A program made the translations under genes and the position numbers. 64,000 bases of DNA, from positions 77,271,118-77,335,117 of the forward strand of contig NC_080172.1 of the NCBI RefSeq assembly GCF_950295315.1. The letters run 5' to 3'. Positions within the stretch are counted from its first letter, which is position 1. Each line of letters starts with the position of its first letter. This document shows positions 44,279 through 54,455 of the stretch, one piece after another. The notes under the pieces were generated by a model. That model was not told the origin of the DNA, searched no databases, and worked only from the letters and a program-made list of their open reading frames with translations. This DNA comes from Erinaceus europaeus (taxonomy: Eukaryota > Chordata > Mammalia > Eulipotyphla > Erinaceidae).

Positions 44279-44534
44279 TACCACGTCTTTTAAAAGTTTA
44301 CTGTCCTTCAGTTTCTCTTAGGGTACTGTTTTCTCTTAAACCCTCACTGCTCCAGCCCTCTGCTCAGCTCACTGCATTGCCCTTTCCTCCGATTCCTCTT
44401 TTCAAAGTCCCTTCCCATTTTGGTTTCGTTTTCTCTTATGTGAGAGGCTTTCTTCCAAGGTCTGGTAATGTGTGGATGCTGGCTGAAACCAGAAATTCTC
44501 AAGAGAGAGGGGGAGGTTTCTCCCCTGGGGCATA

Positions 44535-44640
44535 TTCCACAAAGTATGAAGACAGTTTCGGTTGTCAAGACTAGGAATGAGAAGTGGGGAGAAGAGGACT
44601 GCTACAAGGGTGGAATCAATAGAGGCCAGGTACGTTAAAG
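44535..44640 (+). repeat. Possible MER5-type DNA transposon relic
   Basis: TTTCGGTTGTCAAGACTAGG and ATAGAGGCCAGGTACGTTAAA resemble the order in MER5 (hAT-Charlie). Weak. Confidence 0.35.
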
Positions 44641-44982
44641 TCCTCAGTGCAGAGAATGGCCTACTTACAAGATGTAGCCAGCCCTCAGAGCTGAGGCTGA
44701 GACATCTAAGTTCATATGGAAGACGAGGCACAAATGCTGGACAGGGCTTGTCAAGTGGAGGACAAAATGTCAGACCTTGATCATTATTTGGATAAAATCC
44801 CTTAGTTCTATTCTCCTCACCAAAATCACTTTCTCCCCAGCTAATCTTCTGTCTCCGGTCTGGAGAAATAAATGTAGCATTCTGGAAACTGATCTGAAAG
44901 CAGGCCTAAGAGGAGTGTGTTAGTGGAAGGAAAGGGACCAGTTATTCACTCACCTGAAGCCTTTTGCTTTCAGAGTGATATC
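44641..44982. other. Unassigned intron 2 sequence
   Basis: No gene or repeat recognised. Confidence 0.5.
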
Positions 44983-45165
44983 TTTTTTAAATATTTTATT
45001 TATTTACTTATTGGATAGAGACTGAAAGAAATTGAGAGGAGAGGAGGATATACAGAGGCAGAGAGAAAAACATACACACTTGAATTCTACGTCTTTGTTT
45101 GTGAAGCTCCCCATTTACAAGTCGGAATCCAGGGTTCTACCAGCTATGCCACTACCTGGCTCCAC
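44983..45165 (-). mobile_element. SINE-2, diverged
   Basis: TATTTATTTACTTATTGGATAG, GAAGCTCCCCATTTACAAG and GCCACTACCTGGCTCC end; B box degraded. Confidence 0.8.
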
Positions 45166-45324
45166 AGGGCAACATTTTATTCTAACTACAATTTTAGTTT
45201 AGTGCTTCCAAATCCAAAACCTTTTCAGTTCAACTTTTTCAGTAGGTAAATCTTGAGTCTTCTGTTAGAGTAAGGTCGTGGACCTGGTCTACAGGCAGAC
45301 TTGAATCAAGAGTCTTTTTTTTTT

Positions 45325-45657
45325 TCTTTGCCTCCAGGGTTACTGCTAGGGCTCAGTGCCTGCACCAGGAATCCACCACTGCTCTTGGAGGCTATTTTTT
45401 CCCTTTTGTTGCCCTTGTTGTTATTATTATTGTTGTTGTTGTTATTGATGTCTTTGTTGGATAGGACAGAGAGAAATGGAGAGAGGAGGGGAAGACAGAG
45501 AGGGGGAGAGAAAGATAGATACCTGCAGACCTGCTTCACTGCTTGTGAATCGACCCCCCCTGCAGGTGGGGTGCCGGAGGCTGGAACCTGGATCCTTATG
45601 CGGGTCCTTGTGCTTTGCGCCACGTGCGCTTAACCTGCTGCGCTACAGCCTGACCCC
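45325..45657 (-). mobile_element. SINE-1, long form
   Basis: GCCTCCAGGGTTACTGC, TTGTTGGATAGGACAGAG, GGAACCTGGATCC and GTGCGCTTAACCTGCTGCG. TSD CAAGAGTCTTTTTTTTTT on both sides (from 45307 and 45658). Confidence 0.95.
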
Positions 45658-45882
45658 CAAGAGTCTTTTTTTTTTTAGTCCCACTCTGCAATCCAGGTTC
45701 TAGAGATAAATAACTGTCGATTTCTTACTTTGTTACTCAGTTAGCACGGTCCACTATTACTTTCGTTAATAACTCCTAAGTTTTCCAGCATTTATGTTTT
45801 GCCTTTGCATTTGTACTAAAAACTTGTTGGGGGTCAAAGGAAATTCCCCTTTTCTTACTTGCATCCCTCATAAAACAGTCCA

Positions 45883-46165
45883 GTGGCAGAGAGAGTTCAC
45901 CAGTAGAACATGCGCACGACCATGCAATAGGCCTGGAGGTTGAGACCCGGACCCACTTGGGAGCACCATGAGCAGAACCAAGAAAGCTCTTTGTGTGGAG
46001 TGGTGCTTTGATGTCTCTCCCTCTCTCTCTTCTCAGATATCTTTTTTCTCCCTCTCTCCTCTATCTAAAAATAGAGAATGGAAAAACTCGGCCTGGGAAG
46101 GTAGATGAGAGGTGGGGTTACACGTGCACGAGACCCTGAACTCACTTCTTGATGATGCAAAAAAC
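45883..46165 (+). mobile_element. Old tRNA-derived SINE
   Basis: CAGTGGCAGAGAGAGTTCACC, TGGAGGTTGAGACCCGG B-box region, then CT-rich DNA, and a 3' part ending in AAAAAACAAAGACAA. Confidence 0.55.
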
Positions 46166-47122
46166 AAAGACAAGCAAAAAGCCCTATACAAACAGTCTAA
46201 ATTATATACAAAGAGACTGTTCAACCAATATGCAGTTTCTATATTCAAAGAACGGAGCTTTCAGGGAGGAGCTGTTATAACTACTATCTGAAACAAAGAA
46301 GAGAACAGGAAACAAATACACCAGTATCTGTAACCTCAGCAAGATGTTTTGGGAATAAAATCTGTAAATAAAAATACTCTCTAGGTAGAAAGACAACTCT
46401 ATAGCTACACAAAGTTTTTTTTTTTCTTCAAACATAGCAGAGACTCATCCCTCACAAGAATATATTATATATTTCTAATAATATAGTAGAGGTAACCTCT
46501 TATCTTCTTCATGTCATATCAGTCTGCAATTAATACGTCTGCTCCGTCAGTCATTCTAAAGTTCACCTCCTCCTCCGCTAAGCAGCAATGTAGGACCCAG
46601 TGGCTCAATGTTCAGTAGAGTACTGCCACCTAGTGGCAATATGAGGGGCTAACAGCAACATGAACAGGGGAGGGAGTACAGAATACTTCTCATAACTGAA
46701 AAGGACTCTAGTATATTTTGTGAAACTTGCAGAATCTTATTTGGGGGAAGGGAGAGGAACAAAAGGCAAGGAAAAGGGTAGAGTAAATAAAGGGATAGAG
46801 TGTACAAATGCAAATGAGCAGGAGTAGGGGGTGGTTTTGAGCTAATGCAGGGTGGAACGAGCCAGAGCCTTTAAGCCCCAGGTTAAGGTTCCTTCAGCCA
46901 AAGCAGAAGTTGCTGATCACTTGGGTGGGGTGCAGCACTATGCAGCACTACCACAAAGGCACCTGGAGGCAAGGATGCTCCACGTACAGGCATCCCAGGG
47001 GCAGTGACTGCAGCTCCATTTTTACAGTTGCTCAGACCAAGAGCTTCGAAGTTCTGCTTGACGTCTCTGTTATTTATATTCTACATCTAGTCTCCCAGGA
47101 AACTCCACTAGCTTTACTTAAA
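46166..47122. other. Intron 2 stretch with a CTCF-like site
   Basis: About 1 kb without recognised transposons. Contains the motif at 46623-46636. No exon seen. Confidence 0.5.
46623..46636 (-). promoter_or_regulatory. CTCF core motif
   Basis: The minus strand reads CCACTAGGTGGCAG, a full match to the CTCF core CCASYAGRKGGCRS. Occupancy is not known. Confidence 0.6.
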
Positions 47123-47135
47123 AAATATCTAGACT

Positions 47136-47413
47136 AGGGCCTGACAGTGGTGTAACCAGTAAGGTGCACAGTTATTATTATGCATAAGGATTTAGGTTCT
47201 AGCACCTGGTCCCCAACTGGGTATGGGGAGGAGAGATTCATGAGTGGTGGAGCAGGCTTTAGCTATCTCTCTTTTTCTCAACCTCTTTCTCCCTTTTTCA
47301 ACCTATTTTTCTCTGAATTTGCAATAATAAAAACGAAAAGACGAGAGAGAATGGTGAACTTGTGCAGGCACTGAGCTCCAGAGATAACTCTGCTGTCAAA
47401 TAAGTAAATAAAT
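47136..47413 (+). mobile_element. SINE-2, long form
   Basis: GGGCCTGACAGTGGTGTAACC head, TTTAGGTTCTAGCACC, GTGCAGGCACTGAGCTCCAG 3' part and (AAAT)n tail. TSD AAATATCTAGACT (47123-47135, 47414-47426). Confidence 0.93.
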
Positions 47414-47520
47414 AAATATCTAGACTTCAATGCAAGCCACACGGTCTCTTGCATCAACTGATCTACTACAGTTTATTTGCAACACTGCACCTAGAATTGT
47501 CTGTTTAAGACAGCAGTTGG

Positions 47521-47760
47521 GGGACCAGGTGGTGGCGCATCTGGTTGAGTGCACATATTATGATGCACAAGGACCCAGGTTCGAGCCCCCAGTCCCCACC
47601 TGGTGGGGGAAAGCTTCATGAGTGATGAAGCAGTGTTGCAGGTGTCTCTCTGTCTATCTATCTTCCCCTTCCCTTTATTTCTCTCTCCCTTTCTGTCTTC
47701 CCCTTCCCTCTCAATTTCTGACTATCTCTATCCAATAAATAAATAAAGATAATAGAAAAA
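47521..47760 (+). mobile_element. SINE-2, well preserved
   Basis: GGGACCAGGTGGTGGCGCATC head, CCAGGTTCGAGCCCCC B box, ATAAATAAATAAAGATAAT tail. Perfect TSD TAAGACAGCAGTTGG (47506-47520, 47761-47775). The CT-rich middle is duplicated. Confidence 0.97.
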
Positions 47761-47851
47761 TAAGACAGCAGTTGGTAGATGAAATCAAGTTAAGAGATGA
47801 GGTCATGCTGGCTTAGGGTAGATACTAAATTCAATGATTAATATTCTTTTT

Positions 47852-48062
47852 AAAGTATTTTATTTATACATTGGATGCAAACAGAGAAAAAAAAATGTGA
47901 GGGAAAGAGAGACGGAGGAGAGAAAAAGAGAGACATACCTGCAGCACTGCTTTACCAGCTGTGGGGCTCTCTCCCTGCAGGCCGGGGGGCAAGAGGCTTG
48001 AACCTGAGTCCCTGCACAGTGCAACATGTATGCTCAACCAAGTGTGCCACTGCCCAGCTCCA
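47852..48062 (-). mobile_element. SINE-2
   Basis: TTATTTATACATTGGATGC, CTCTCTCCCTGCAGGCC, GCTTGAACCTGAGTCC B box, CAACCAAGTGTGCCACTGCC. Confidence 0.9.
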
Positions 48063-48352
48063 TGACTGGTATTCTTATAAGAAGGGACATATGTGAAGAC
48101 CGAGACTAAGGAGTGACCCTATGACAATGGAGACCATGACTATAGTGATGCTGCCAAAGACTGTCAATGACTGAGGGCCAGCAACCATCAGCAGTGGGAA
48201 GAGGAACGCAGGAGTAGTTCCCCTCTAGAGCCTGCAGAGAGAGCATGGCCCTGCCAACACCATGATCTCAGACTCCAGAAAATATTTTTGCTGTTTTAAG
48301 CTACCCGTCTGTGTAGCTTTGTTATAGGGACACTAAAAAAGTAATATAGCAT
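48063..48352 (+). repeat. Ancient MaLR/MLT-like LTR fragment
   Basis: TATTCTTATAAGAAGGGACAT, AGACTCCAGAAAATATTTTTGC, and GTTTTAAGCTACCCGTCTGTGTAG then GTAATATAG follow the 3' order of old mammalian ERVL-MaLR LTRs as I remember them. No coding part. Confidence 0.5.
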
Positions 48353-48889
48353 TGATTCCTAAGGCAGGAATGAAGCATTATAGCTCATATCTCATACAGA
48401 AAAAGCAAACCACACAGTTTTCTATGGCTAAATGGCAGTAGGCAAATTCTAATGTTGTTTGACATGGATTTTTTTAGAATATATTTTAGCCTGAGGTAAT
48501 GGAGGTCCTAGGTTCAATCCCTGGCACCACTATAAACTAGAGCTGAAGAGTCCTGTTGTGGAAAAAAAAAAAAAGGAAGGAAGAAAGAAGAAGAAACTAT
48601 TTTAATAGTGTTCTAGTTATAGATCAGGTCTACAAGTGATCAAAAATCAACTAGAACAGATTTAAAGAAAATCTGGGAAGATTAAAGGGTGTGTCTGTTG
48701 AGGGGTGATAGGACAGTAGATGAGGGGCTATCTGAGTAGATCCTGAGTTCCAAAAAGAATCAATTCAGGAGCCAACCAATACAGCTGGGTCTCTGGAGTC
48801 ACTGAAAGCAGCATTGGCCATCTGGCTTCTTGTCTTATTCTTCCTACTTACTACCTTCATTCTTTTCCCTATTTGAACTCTTATAAAAA
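48353..48889. other. Unassigned intron 2 sequence with a SINE-4 scrap
   Basis: Only 48490-48562 is recognised (CTAGGTTCAATCCCTGGCACC, AGAGCTGAAGAGTCCTG), a SINE-4 fragment. Confidence 0.5.
48490..48562 (+). mobile_element. SINE-4 fragment
   Basis: B-box region GGTTCAATCC and GAGCTGAAGAGTCCTG of SINE-4; head decayed. Confidence 0.65.
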
Positions 48890-49095
48890 TAGTGATTTAT
48901 TACTTCGTGAATAGAGACAGAAGGAAATTGAGAAGGGGGATAAAGAGGAGGAGGAGGGAGGGAAAGAAGGAGAGAATGAGAGAAAAAAAAACTCCTGCAG
49001 CACCGTTTCAAGGTTTGTGAAGCTTTCTCCCTGTAAGTGGGGACCAGGGGCTTATAATATGTGGCCTCAACCAGATGTGCCCCACACAGCAACCT
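48890..49095 (-). mobile_element. SINE-2, diverged
   Basis: AGTGATTTATTACTTCGTG, GAGACAGAAGGAAATTGAG, AAGCTTTCTCCCTGTAAGTGG and CAACCAGATGTGCCCC. Part of the B-box region is deleted. Confidence 0.75.
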
Positions 49096-49504
49096 ATCCA
49101 CAGTCTTAATGTATCTGTCAGGTTAAAGCATGACTGCCAGCAGCTCCCAAGTTTGCTCTTCTACAGAATTTAGCCCTGAAGGAATATAACCTTCAGTCTC
49201 TGGATCCCAAGAGCCCAGAGAAACACTAGAAGTGGCCAGGGGAGTCAGCTGTCCATTCCTGAACTTATTGTTACAACTCAGTAGCTGGGCAGCTCCCAGA
49301 CAGAAGAACATGAAGGAGGATTTTTCAAAGAGGGTGGCTCACTTTTTTCTTTTACCAAAATTATGACTCAAATGTGAAAATGAAGTGAACAATTAGGAGT
49401 AGAGAAGGAATTTCAAAGGCAAACATTAATATCATTTGTAGAATAAGTAATAGTGTAGTAGTTATCTGTTCTTTTTTTTTCTTTTTTTTTTTAAGTTCAC
49501 TTTT
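49096..49504. other. Unassigned intron 2 sequence
   Basis: No gene or repeat recognised except T-runs near 49470-49500. Confidence 0.5.
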
Positions 49505-49828
49505 TTTCTTTTTTATTGCCACCAAGATTATTGATGAGCCTCGATGGCTACACAACAAATCCATCATTTCTTTTTCTTTTTTCCCCTCTTTCTTTCTACC
49601 TTTCTCCCTTCCTTCCTTCCTTCCTTCCTTCCTTCCTTTCTCTCCCCCACACCTCCCAATTTTTACTAGATAGGACAGAGAGAAATTGAAAGCAGAAGGG
49701 AATGTAGAGAGGGAGAGAGAAAGATACCTACAGACCTGCTTACCACTCATAAAGTTCCCCTCCCGCCCCCCGCTGCAAGTGGGGAGTGGGGATTCCATCC
49801 TGGGTCTTTGGTAATGTGTGTGCTCACC
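49505..49828 (-). mobile_element. SINE-1/2, long form, with expanded (CCTT)n
   Basis: TTTTATTGCCACCAAGATTATTG, an expanded (CCTT)n at about 49604-49637, TAGATAGGACAGAGAGAAATTG and a degraded head near 49800. Confidence 0.85.
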
Positions 49829-49834
49829 AGAGCT

Positions 49835-50640
49835 ACTTTATATCTTACCAAGTTTTGGCCACCAAGTTGCAGATGCTACTTAAATTCCATCCCTAACTTC
49901 CCTGGACAGATGACCTCACCAACATGTTCTAGAATCTTACCTCTTCAGAGCCCTACCCTATTAGGAAAAGATAAAGACAGGCTAGAGGTATGGATCAACC
50001 TACCAACCTCCATGTCCAGTAAAGAAGCAATTACAAAAGCCAGAACTCCCAACGTCTGCACCCCAAGAATAATTTTGGTTCATACCACTAGAGGGAAGAA
50101 TGATAGGGAATGATGACCAGAGTACTCTGAACCCCAATACCAATAGCACCCAAAATTTTGTCACCAGGAATCTTTGTTTTTATACCATCATTGAAAGGGA
50201 AGTGAATCTGGCAAATACCAGAGAAAGTCATGCACTATTTTGTTTGAGAGAGAAGAAAGGAAGGACATTTGGAAGTAGGAATAGGCATAGGTGTGGTTAA
50301 GAAAGGAAATAAAGGTAAGACTGTTAGAATAAAAATGAATAAGATTGTTGAATAAAAATAGGGGGAAAAAGGAAAAAAAATATATATGGAGATAGGTAGA
50401 TAGATGAAAAATAGGTAGATAGACAGATGAAAATAGGTAGACAGACAGACAGACAGACAGACAGATAAAGTCAACCCATATCTGTAACCTTGGAAGAACT
50501 ACTGCAGTTTCCTCTGGAAGGGGATGGGCAAACAGAACTCTGGTGGTGGGAATGGTGTGGAATTATGCCCCTGTTATCTATAATTCTGTAAATCAACACT
50601 AAGACACACCAAAGAATCCTTAAAACAAATTACACAGAAT
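49835..50640 (+). mobile_element. Tail-B L1 3' end, older subtype
   Basis: GGCCACCAAGTTGCAGATGCTAC, CTTCCCTGGACAGATGACC, AGAAGCAATTACAAAAGCCAG, TCTGGTGGTGGGAATGGTGTGG in Tail-B order, with a tetranucleotide repeat inside. Confidence 0.85.
50385..50466. repeat. (AGAT)n/(ACAG)n microsatellite
   Basis: GATAGGTAGATAGATG-type units followed by about six ACAG units, inside Tail-B. Confidence 0.95.
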
Positions 50641-50714
50641 TAACTGGAAAATATTTCTTTAACAGAATATATGAAATTAATAAACTATTTTTATTAATTT
50701 TATGATTTTTAATT

Positions 50715-51895
50715 CTGATTTTATTCATGATTTACTATTGATTTACAAAATTACATGTCAACAGGGATATAATTCCATACCGTTCCCACCATCAGAGCTC
50801 TGAAGCCCCACTGTCTCCACTGTAAGCTACAGCAGTCTCCTAAACTTGCAGATATGGGTTAACTATTATTTATACAACTATCTGTCTACATTTGTATATA
50901 ATTCCCCCTCCCTTTTTTTAAGGTCCTGTCTTCTCTTCCTTTCCAAGTTATACATAACCCTATTACTATATCCAAATATCCCTCTGTTTCCTTTTCTCTC
51001 TATGGGTCCTGATAAAAGTTGGAGATCAGAGGTCTCTTATCCTCTTCCTCCTATCACTTCTCCCCCACAGGGAGTATGGATCAAAATTATTTTGTGGATG
51101 CAGAAGGTAGGAGTTCCAACTTCTGTAATTGCTTCTCCAGTGAACATGGGTGCTGGCAGGTCAATCCATAACCCAGCTTGCTTCTGTCTTTCCCTAGTGG
51201 GGTAGTGCTCTGGAGAGGCCAGGTTCCAGGGCACATTAGTGAAGTCGTCTGCCCAAAGAAGTCAGGATGGAATCATGGTAGCATCTGCAACTTGGTGGCT
51301 GAAAGGTGGCAAGGTATAAAGCAGGACAAAATGGTTAATGAACAAGAATCAAAAAGTAGGAGCAGAGCTGATGAGATCAGGGATCTCAGGGTAGAAGGAA
51401 GCAAGGAAGTCCATTTTAGGAATGTTTCTAGGGGCCCACAATTATTATAGTTTTTGCTTCAGTTTGATAGCTAACATGAAGTTGGATAAAAAAAATTGTC
51501 TGAGAAAGTGGTATCAGAATAGAGAAAAAGGCTAGAAAGTTGGATTAGGGCAGTAGCTCCCATTTTTGAAAAAAAAATTATGACTAAAATTAACTATTAA
51601 AGCCCCATTCACTTGACCCAGGGCCCAGATACATACTTATATTTAGCACAGGAGCCTGTGTAACCTCTGAGTTCCTGTCGGTCTGAACTCGAAGCTCACA
51701 GTCACATAGCTGGGAGCATCGCAAGCTGCACTCATTTCAGGACCAGTCTTCCTCGAGTGGCAGGGGGGGATGGGATGCCCCAGCCTCTCTTTAGAGAGTA
51801 GGGCAGTCCCTACCATCATGGCTTTATGGTGAGGGCAAGGTCCTGGGAGGGCCTGCAAGAGAACCTATGATGGTGTTCCTGATAGAAGTGACCAT
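50715..51895 (-). mobile_element. Longest Tail-B copy, about 1.2 kb
   Basis: Reverse Tail-B from TTTACTATTGATTTACAAAATTACA leftmost, through GGGAGTATGGATCAAAATTA, the CATCATGGTAGCATCTGCAACTTGG-like block near 51275, to TGGTGTTCCTGATAGAAGTGACC. The far part also matches 63360-63960, so Tail-B extends at least this far and is not a mere 300-bp end. Confidence 0.85.
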
Positions 51896-52237
51896 TGTCG
51901 ACCATTTTTTAACATAAAGCATAAATTGTCTTCTTTCTTTTTTTCCTCTTTGTTAAAGGTTCAGTGCTCTGGGTTGATATTTTCAGATAAGAAAGAAAGA
52001 GAGAGAGGGAAAGATACCAAAGCAACAAAGCTTCCACCAGGCTCAAATTTCAGTCATGTACAAAGGAAAAATAGGTATCCACTCCGATCTTTCTGGCCCT
52101 AAAGAAATTCTTATCTTTTGGTAGGTAATGAAATACACTTCACTAGCAACAAACAATAAACTCCCTTGGGTGGGCAAAGCCCTGAAGAGCCATGAGACTG
52201 TTTCCAGAAATAATTAGAAATAGAAAAGATCACTTAC
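51896..52237. other. Intron 2 next to exon 2
   Basis: No repeat recognised; ends at the exon 2 donor. Confidence 0.5.
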
Positions 52238-52389
52238 CATGGTGCTTGGATCTTTATTAGCTCTGCTCCTTTCAAAAGAATGTATTTTCTGGGCACTCAT
52301 TTCATCAGTTTCAGCTATGATATAATGTCTAGGAGAGTAGGCATCAGATAAGTTCTCAAGTAGCCTCAGCAGCTCAGTTGTATGCCCAC
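52238..52389 (-). CDS. ALG14: ALG14 exon 2 (glycine-rich loop)
   Basis: Second coding exon, residues 50-100. The acceptor is a T-run then CCAG before GTGGGCAT; joined to the last G of exon 1 it makes AGSGGHTTE, the glycine-rich loop shared with MurG-type GT28 enzymes. Then follow LLRLLENL, AYSPRHYIIA, TDEMSAQKI and DPSTM, all typical of ALG14. The exon ends on a full ATG (Met) codon followed by donor GTAAGT (52232-52237). At 152 nt it completes 300 nt, exactly 100 codons, with exon 1. No lesion is seen. In the complex this half of the GT-B fold sits at the membrane and recruits ALG13, which supplies the other half. Confidence 0.96.
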
Positions 52390-52622
52390 CTGGAAAAAAC
52401 ATTAGAAGGTCTAAGAACCTACAATGAACATATCAATTAGACTATGTGATACTAAAGGATATGTTTTATGTATTTCTCAAAAAACAGAAGGAACATTTGC
52501 AAACCATCTACTTCTTTGAATGAATACTACTTTTATATGGGGGAAGAGGATAACAGATGTGTACAATAAAATCCATTGTAGCAGAAGGTGCTGAGGATGT
52601 TGTAAAGAAGTATAAGGCATAG

Positions 52623-52920
52623 GGGAGTTGGGTGGTACCACAGCTGGTTAAGCACACGTGGCGCAAAATGCAGGACTGGCATAAGGATCCCGGTTCGAGC
52701 CCCCTGCTCCCTACCGGCAGGGGAGTCACTTCACAGGCGGTGAAGTAGGTCTGCAGGTGTCTGTCTTTCTCTCCCCCTCTCTGTCTTCCCCTCCTCTCTC
52801 CATTTCTCTCTGTCCTATCCAACAATGATGACATCAATAACAACAGTAATAACTACAACAATAAAACAAGGACAAGCAAAAGGGAATAAATAAATAAATA
52901 AATAAATATTTTTTTAAAAG
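52623..52920 (+). mobile_element. SINE-1 in ALG14 intron 1
   Basis: GGGAGTTGGGTGGTACCACAG head, CCCGGTTCGAGCCCCC B box, (AAAT)n tail. TSD AARTATAAGGCATAG (52608-52622, 52921-52935). Confidence 0.96.
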
Positions 52921-52961
52921 AAATATAAGGCATAGCAGAAGCCCAATGGGGCAGAGATTTT

Positions 52962-52962
52962 A

Positions 52963-53006
<44 letters not shown>
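52962..53006. repeat. (AC)n microsatellite
   Basis: About 21 AC units with one interruption. Confidence 0.97.
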
Positions 53007-53009
<3 letters not shown>

Positions 53010-53450
53010 CAAGAAAAATTTAAATTGTAGGGGAAAGTGGACAAACAGCTATGAGAAAACAGTCCAAAGAGCAGTGGAGACTGTGGAGATGCTGAGATGG
53101 CTTGGAAAGTGATGAACACAAGAGTAGGAATACCACTGTGCAGAGAATTGGGCTAGATTCTCAGGACAACATAAAATGGAAGGATCTGAGATTCATGTTC
53201 AAGGGATGGTGGGAATACTGTGGAGAAGAAAGAGCATGAAGTGAGGTCATAAAAATAGGTTAAAAAGTGAGATCTCAGTCACAGATGGTGGTGTTGAAAA
53301 GTAACATTAGGGAGGTATGAGCAGAGCCCCAGGGCTCAGGTCTTCCTCAGACTAATGCTCACCCCTGTAACCCAGCACCTGAAAGAAATCTCAGCACAAC
53401 ACCCAGCCCCTTATCAGCTTTAGAAAACAACTGCTATGTCCAACTCTTGA
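53007..53450. other. Unassigned intron 1 sequence
   Basis: No repeat or exon recognised. Confidence 0.5.
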
Positions 53451-53463
53451 AAGTGTAATGCCT

Positions 53464-53763
53464 AGGGAGTCGGGCTGTAGCGCAGCGGGTTAAGTGCAGG
53501 TGGCGCTAAGAACAAGGACCCGAATAAGGATCCTGGTTCAAGCCCTGGCTCCCCACCTGCAGGGGTGTCGCTTCACAAGCGGTGAAACAGGTCTGCAGGT
53601 GTCTATCTTTCTCTCCCTCTCTCTGTCTTCCCCCTCCCCTCTCCATTTCTCTCTGTCCTATCCAACAACAATGACAACAACAATAATAACTATAACAATA
53701 AAAGAACAAGGGCAACAAAAGGGAATAAATAAATAAAAATAAATATTAAAAAAAATTTTTTTT
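53464..53763 (+). mobile_element. SINE-1 in ALG14 intron 1
   Basis: GGGAGTCGGGCTGTAGCGCAG head, CTGGTTCAAGCCC B box, ATAAATAAATAAAAATAAAT tail. Perfect TSD AAGTGTAATGCCT (53451-53463, 53764-53776). Confidence 0.97.
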
Positions 53764-53878
53764 AAGTGTAATGCCTCAAAAATGTTAGTAGTTTAATTTC
53801 AAATAATGTATTTTAAAAATGAAGGGAATAAGTAGAATAATAAAGAACATTAAGCTTGTTTTCTCTCCAAGTACATAT

Positions 53879-54110
53879 CAAGACTCTTTTTTAAATATTT
53901 ATTTATTTTCCCTTTTGTTGTCCTTGTTTTTTTATTGTTGTCGTAGTTGTTGTTGTTATTGATGTCATCGTTGTTGGATAAGACAGAGAGAAATGGAGAG
54001 AAGAAGAGAAGACAGAGAGGGGGAGGAAAGAGAGACACCTGCAGACCTGCTTCACCGCCTGTGAAGAGACTCCCCTGCAGGTGGGGAGCCGGGGCTCGAA
54101 CTGGGATCCT
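53879..54110 (-). mobile_element. 5'-truncated SINE-1 in ALG14 intron 1
   Basis: Contains the tail, TTGTTGGATAAGACAGAG, GCCGGGGCTCGAACTGGGATCCT and then stops: the A box is missing. Perfect TSD TCCAAGTACATAT (53866-53878, 54111-54123), so truncation happened at insertion. Inverted relative to the SINE-1 at 53464. Confidence 0.96.
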
Positions 54111-54181
54111 TCCAAGTACATATTTTCTTCCACATCGAAATTCGACAACTCTGGGATGCTTTTATTCAGACAGAGAAACAG

Positions 54182-54455
54182 TGGGGCTAGGTGATGGTGC
54201 CCCCTGTAGAATGCACACATTACCATGAGTGAGAACCCATTTCAAGCTGGGGGTCCTCCCCCTGGTGGGGAAGCTTCACAAGGAGTGACACAGTGCTGTA
54301 TGTATCTTCCTCTGCAGGTATCTCTATCACCCTATTTGTCTCTATCAGAAAAGGGGGTGGGGAGGAAAGGCAACCAGGAGTAGTAGTGTTTTGGTGCAGA
54401 CACCCAGCCCCAGTGACAACTCTGGTGGCAAATAATAATAAATAAATTATAAATA
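54182..54455 (+). mobile_element. SINE-2, long form
   Basis: GTGGGGCTAGGTGATGGTGCC head, GGTCCTCCCCCTGGTGGGG, TGGTGCAGACACCCAGCCCC 3' part, (AAT)n tail. Confidence 0.85.

Noticed and set aside
45301..45633. 110-codon ORF and the many similar ORFs rich in DRTERNGERRGRQR
   Set aside because: This peptide pattern is just SINE-1 translated; it recurs at every minus-strand SINE-1 copy.
52962..53006. Repeat array as CRISPR
   Set aside because: Simple dinucleotide repeat without spacers, in mammalian DNA.
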